DNA from: Clitoria ternatea
Taxonomy: Eukaryota; Streptophyta; Magnoliopsida; Fabales; Fabaceae
NCBI GenBank assembly: GCA_037962975.1
Contig: CM075670.1
Span: 80,293,501 to 80,357,500 of the forward strand
Reading direction: 5' to 3'
Length of the DNA: 64,000 nucleotides
Both the position numbers and the translations under genes were made by a program. Below the pieces are notes generated by a model. That model saw only the letters and a program-made list of their open reading frames with translations, had not been told where the DNA came from and searched no databases. Positions 59,953 through 64,000 of the stretch are shown here, in pieces (position 1 is the stretch's first letter; every line of letters starts with the position of its first letter).

Positions 59953-61779
59953 TGTAACACCCCGAATTTTATAAAAATGAATAATTGATGGGAATAAATA
60001 ATAAATAATTGTATATGAGTGGATTTGTGTCCCAAAAATATTGAAAGTGATTAAATTGGGATATTTGTAATTTATTGAGCATATGTGAGATAAAATTATG
60101 CTCGATTAGAATATGGGTGTCGGACCAAGTATCTCTGATTGAGATGTCGTTGGTCAGGGCTATTAAGAATATTATTGGGGATCCGAATCTATATTCGGAA
60201 TAATTTTTGGGTAATGCATTGAGCCCGAATTGTGAGCCTGTTTATTATAAAACTGTGAAATTTTAATGTGAAGCAAAGATATTAAAACATAAACCTTTAT
60301 TCCCCTCTTATGCTTCACGCTTCTTCTCCTCCTCCTTATTCTCTTTTCCTCATCTCTTCTTCTTCTTTCCTCTCCACCTTTCTCTTCGAGAAACCGAAGC
60401 CATGTGGAGCCTTCTTCTCCTCCACCATTTTCGTTTTCATGGGAGCTTGAAGGAGAAGCTTGTGGCTGGAATTCCTCTCCCCTCTTCTCCTTCATTTTCG
60501 TGTTCTCTCTCCCTCCATTGAAAGCTCAATGTTGGCTCTTGGGTGAGGTAAGTTCCTCACCATTCTTTATGAGTTTATGCCTTAGATTTTGGTTCTTGGT
60601 ATTTGGGAGAGTGTTCATTTTATATGGGTTGTTGGGAGAAGCTTTAATTGAGGAAACCCTAAGGTGGGGTGTTGTTATTATGGCATTAATGGTGGGTTGT
60701 TATAGGTGCATGGAATTAATTTTTTGGATGAGTGGAAAATAAATGAGCATTTATGATGTTGGTGGGTTTTTAGTGAAACCCTAACTCTAATAAATTGGGG
60801 AAAGTGTGAAATATGAGTAGAATATAGGTTTAATGATATTGGAGAATGATATTAGTGATGAAAGATGGCCATTGTGGTGATTAATGAGCATGGGTAAATG
60901 TTGTTGGGTTTTGATGAAAACCCTAGCCTTAAGAAATTGGGAAAACGTATATATAGTGACTTGTTGGGTTGAATGGAATGTTAATAGGTGATATTTAATA
61001 ATGAGTGTTGTTATGAATGTAGAATATGAGGGATTGGTATGATGAGGTTGTGACTTGATGAGGTTCTAAACCATTGTGGTTATTGAAGGATATGAGAGCT
61101 AAGTTGAATATTGAGTAACAATGTGATGGTGATATTGTTGGGTTTAGTTAGCCTTTTATGATCTAGAGGATCTTGGCTTTGGGAAAGGAATTCCCGAAGC
61201 CTAACACAACTGCATATGATGGTGTTTAGCAAGTCTAGGACTTGGGGTTGAGCTTTATGATAAGCTAGCAAATGTTTAAGAATTATGAGGAATGCCTTGA
61301 GATGGCTTATTAATTGTATGAATGCATATGTATGTTATGTAGATCGTATTCCGGGTGATGCGATGGAGCTTCCGGAGCATTGGAACCGTTTCGGCTCTTC
61401 TCTCGAGGTAGGAGAGGAGTTAACATTTAAATTGCATGAGTAAATTCGATAGTGATTGTTGTATGTGATGAATACTCATGCTTGCCTTGCCATGTATATG
61501 TATTGAATTAATTGAAATGGCAAGTTGATGATTATTGAGGATGATGTGTGAAAATATGTGTTGAATTGATATGAAAATGTATATTCATATAAGATGATGA
61601 CAAGTTTGAATTTGACATGATTAATAGATTGGATTGGATGTTAATGGGTATAAAGGTCTGGGACAGGTTTTAAATGCCTAATATTATGTATATGCCATAT
61701 TAGATTTGATGAATTTTGGATGGTATAAGTTTTGGTATGTTTGGTTGTGAGTTTCTCATGTTTCTTGCGCATATTCTGA

Positions 61780-62130
61780 TATTCTCGCTTAAGCGAGGTG
61801 GGATCCCGCTCAGGCGAGGATCCCTTGTGTCAGTATTATAGCTTCTGGACAAATCTCGCCCAGGCGAGTGGGACTTCCGCTCAAGCGAGATGCATGTTAT
61901 GCAATCAGGGGAGTTACTGGATGAATCCCGCTCAAGCGGGCATGGCCGCGCTTGAGCGAGCTAGTGAGGAAATGGTCACTGTACATTTTTCGCCCAAGCG
62001 TGTGTGAGTGGCTTGAGTGAAAGTGTGAAGTCTGATGCTGGGATGGTGCTCACTCAAGTGAGTGACTGGTATAGTTGTGTTTTGACCGAGTGTGACGAGT
62101 GTATGGTGAGTAAGTGGGATTCTGGACGAA
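61780..62130. repeat. CTCGCTTGAGCGAG-type array, first block in element E
   Basis: About ten motif copies such as CTCGCTTAAGCGAG, CCGCTCAAGCG and CGCCCAGGCGAG with 15-30 bp spacers. Toward 62050-62130 they change into CTCAAGTGAGTGA and CACTTGAGTGG forms that lead into the next array. Confidence 0.75.
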
Positions 62131-62159
62131 ATTTCACTTGAGTGGGAACCTTAGAAAAT

Positions 62160-62830
62160 AATTCTATGGCGTAGTGAATTTCCGAGTGAAATTCCGAGTG
62201 GGCTATGTCCGAGACAGAACCTTCCGAGTGAGGAAGTGCGTATAGTTCCGAGTGAAGGGTCTCCTAATATGATACCCCAGGTAGTGGTGTTCCGAGTGGA
62301 AATTCCCGAGTTCAAAGTAACTCGTTTCGAGTGGAGTCCCTATGTGTGTGTAATTCCGAGTGGAGATGGCACCGATTGGAGATACATGGTGTGTTTGTCC
62401 AGAAGTATTCTGGAATAACTTCACTCGTGTAAAAAAGAAAGGGAGTCGGCTTTTTAATAAGTTTACCGAGTGGAAAACCGATCGAGTGATGGTCGGTCTT
62501 GGAATTGTTTAGCCGAGCGAAAGACCGAGCGAGTGTGGGGTTAGTCTGGAATGATTTAACCGAGTGAGGACCGATCGAGTGATGAGTCGGTTGTAGAGTA
62601 ATTGCCGAGCGAAACACCGAGCTAGAGATGACTCGGATTTGAAATTAAATAACCGAGTGAAAGGCTGATTAAGAGATGACTCGGATTTGGAATAAATTGC
62701 CGAGTGAAAGGCCAAGTGAGAGACGAGTCAGTTTTGATTGATTTTAATGAGTAGAAACCCAAGCAAGATGATTCGGTTTTGATTGAATTGCCGAGTGCAA
62801 AACCGAGTGATGGGAAGGACGACCTCTGGT
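62160..62830. repeat. TTCCGAGTGA / ACCGAGTGA array in element E
   Basis: Some 25 copies of TTCCGAGTG, ACCGAGTGA, GCCGAGCGA and ATCGAGTGA at 15-35 bp spacing, without coding potential. It is the same motif as in the U3 arrays of C, D and the solo LTR. Confidence 0.75.
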
Positions 62831-62849
62831 CCGATTTTGCTTAAGTGTG

Positions 62850-63060
62850 TGGATACCTCGCTCAAGCGAGTGAGTGTGGGATTCCTTACTGGAGCAATTT
62901 CGCCTGAGCGAGTGGCTAGTTGAAGGGAGCCTCGCTCGAGCAAATGTACCTGGAAATGCTTACTGGAATGGTTTCGCTCGAACGAACTGAGACGCTCAAG
63001 CGAGATGGGCTGTCTCGCTCAAGGGAATGTGGGCCTCGCTTGAGCGAGTGACCCCGCTGA
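62850..63060. repeat. CTCGCTTGAGCGAG-type array, second block in element E
   Basis: About eight copies, including CTCGCTCAAGCGAG and CTCGCTTGAGCGAG, follow the TTCCGAGTGA block. Confidence 0.75.
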
Positions 63061-63659
63061 TGGAATTTTCCCTTCTTTTCTCGGTTTTGATGGCTTGGGG
63101 CCTTCTCCCCTTATATTGTATGATGCTTAAGGGGATATAAAGGGATATATATTTAAGACAATGATATGGTGGTGTTGGATAATGATTAAGATCTTGAGAT
63201 GACTTGATTATGCCCATAATACATATAATGAAAAACATAAAATCTTAACCACCAAGGATGATCATGCGAAAGCAATGTTAAGGGCTTGATGATGAGTTAT
63301 GAAATGCATGTCTAAGAACATGATTGTGTTGGGCATAAATGTGATTGCCTTATGTGGAATGATGAATATGCTTCGAATAATTTTATGTATGGATAAATAC
63401 TATGATTGGTTGCTATGCTTTTGATATCCATGTGTGGATTGTCATGAATGATGTTGTGGCCATTGAAGTGCCTATTATATGTACGTTATTCCTTGAGGGG
63501 CCTTGTGAATGTTTGTATGCCATTGATGATAAAACTAAAATATACAATATACCCCTAATTGAAAGGGTGAGATATCCTTGCGAGGTTGTTGTTGAGCATA
63601 TGCATTATTGCATTGCATTCATGGCATGGCATAGCATTGATACTTCGTGGCTGCAATCA

Positions 63660-64000
63660 CAGTGATAAAAGATCCTGCGGGATTCTATGAAGGGAGTACC
63701 CCTTGCGAGGCGGGAAACCAATGTGATGATGATATGATATTGTGCCGGTGGTTGCGATCACTTGGTTGTGAAATATGAAAGGCCCTGCGGGGACCATTGT
63801 ATGATGATGAGCCAGTGGTTACGATCACTTGGTATTTGATATGATAAAGGGCTTGCGAGCACCTATGATGCCCATGGTTGCGATCATGAGGCGGGAGTAC
63901 CCCTTGCGAGGCGGGAAACCTATGAGAATTGTTGAAACGTGGTTGCGATCACGAGAAGCACCTTGCGAAGCTGCTATAGGGAGTACCCCTTGCGAGGCGG
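63660..64000 (+). repeat. Tandem GC-rich box, GGGAGTACCCCTTGCGAGG units
   Basis: GGGAGTACCCCTTGCGAGG occurs near 63691, 63893 and 63979, each after a GTTGCGATCAC-like word (near 63750, 63808, 63866 and 63938). Units are irregular, about 60-110 bp. This is the LTR's GC-rich box amplified; the array continues past the window. Confidence 0.65.

Larger units (their letters stand above)
59953..64000 (+). repeat. Element E LTR, at least 4.05 kb, runs past the window
   Basis: Starts TGTAACACCCCGAATTTT right after the polypurine tract. Order: U3, pyrimidine-rich leader (60290-60400), a first donor-like TGAG|GTAAG (about 60547), a second donor-like CGAG|GTAGG at 61408 followed by TTAACATTTAAATTGCATG (as after the donor-like sites of C and D). 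Then come the mixed motif arrays (61780-63060) and a repeated GC-rich box (63660-64000). No protein domain is present. Its end is outside the window. Confidence 0.7.

Noticed and set aside
63402..63665. Open frame of 87 codons
   Set aside because: It lies in the LTR of element E beside the amplified GC-rich box and has no recognisable domain.

Overview
The window is nuclear DNA of a flowering plant. The evidence is spliced genes with GT-AG introns, AT-rich intergenic DNA and many Ty3/gypsy LTR retrotransposons. Protein style and the short palindromic LTR motifs remind me of papilionoid legumes (Vigna or Phaseolus type); that is an inference from memory, not a search result. Only one apparently intact host gene is present: a 12-exon plastid triose-phosphate/phosphate translocator (17856-22127, +). 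One host gene fragment, the first ~75 residues of an LRR receptor-like protein (3340-3565, -), is cut off by a retrotransposon. No RNA genes, CRISPR arrays or bacterial features were seen.

Layout. 1-3339: 5' half of a Tat-lineage Ty3/gypsy element (A, - strand), inserted into the receptor-like gene. 4026-12297: complete but mutated Tekay/Del-type chromovirus (B, + strand) with 1.75 kb LTRs and a GCTAA target duplication. 12303-17640: intergenic DNA holding an LTR-like relic (about 13.9-16.9 kb, - strand). 17641-22500: the translocator gene. 23.45-57.92 kb: one old Reina-like chromovirus (- strand) broken into five pieces by later insertions.

The nest is read from matching target-site duplications. 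Element D (25409-48281, +, TATAG) sits in the RNase H region of the old element. Element C (25849-35294, -, GATGG) sits in D's 5' LTR. A 2.9 kb solo-LTR-like insert X (44112-47018, TTATG) sits in D's 3' LTR. A 2.5 kb solo LTR (48603-51091, GATAA), a decayed hAT transposon (51773-55247, 8-bp TTAGGCAT) and a 1.84 kb unclassified insert (55759-57600, 8-bp CTTATGCT) break the old element further. From about 57.92 kb to the window end lies a non-coding element remnant with a polypurine tract followed by a very long LTR (59953 to beyond 64000).

The least ordinary signals lie in the LTRs. (i) Dense arrays of a TTCCGAGTGA-like motif and of a CTCGCTTGAGCGAG near-palindrome recur in different LTR families and meet inside one LTR at 61.8-63.1 kb. 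(ii) A splice-donor-like and a splice-acceptor-like site, about 0.7-1.1 kb apart and in sense orientation, recur in most LTRs here and could bound a leader intron. (iii) Three insertions have LTRs running TG...TA instead of TG...CA. (iv) Copies C and D share two premature stops at the same pol codons.
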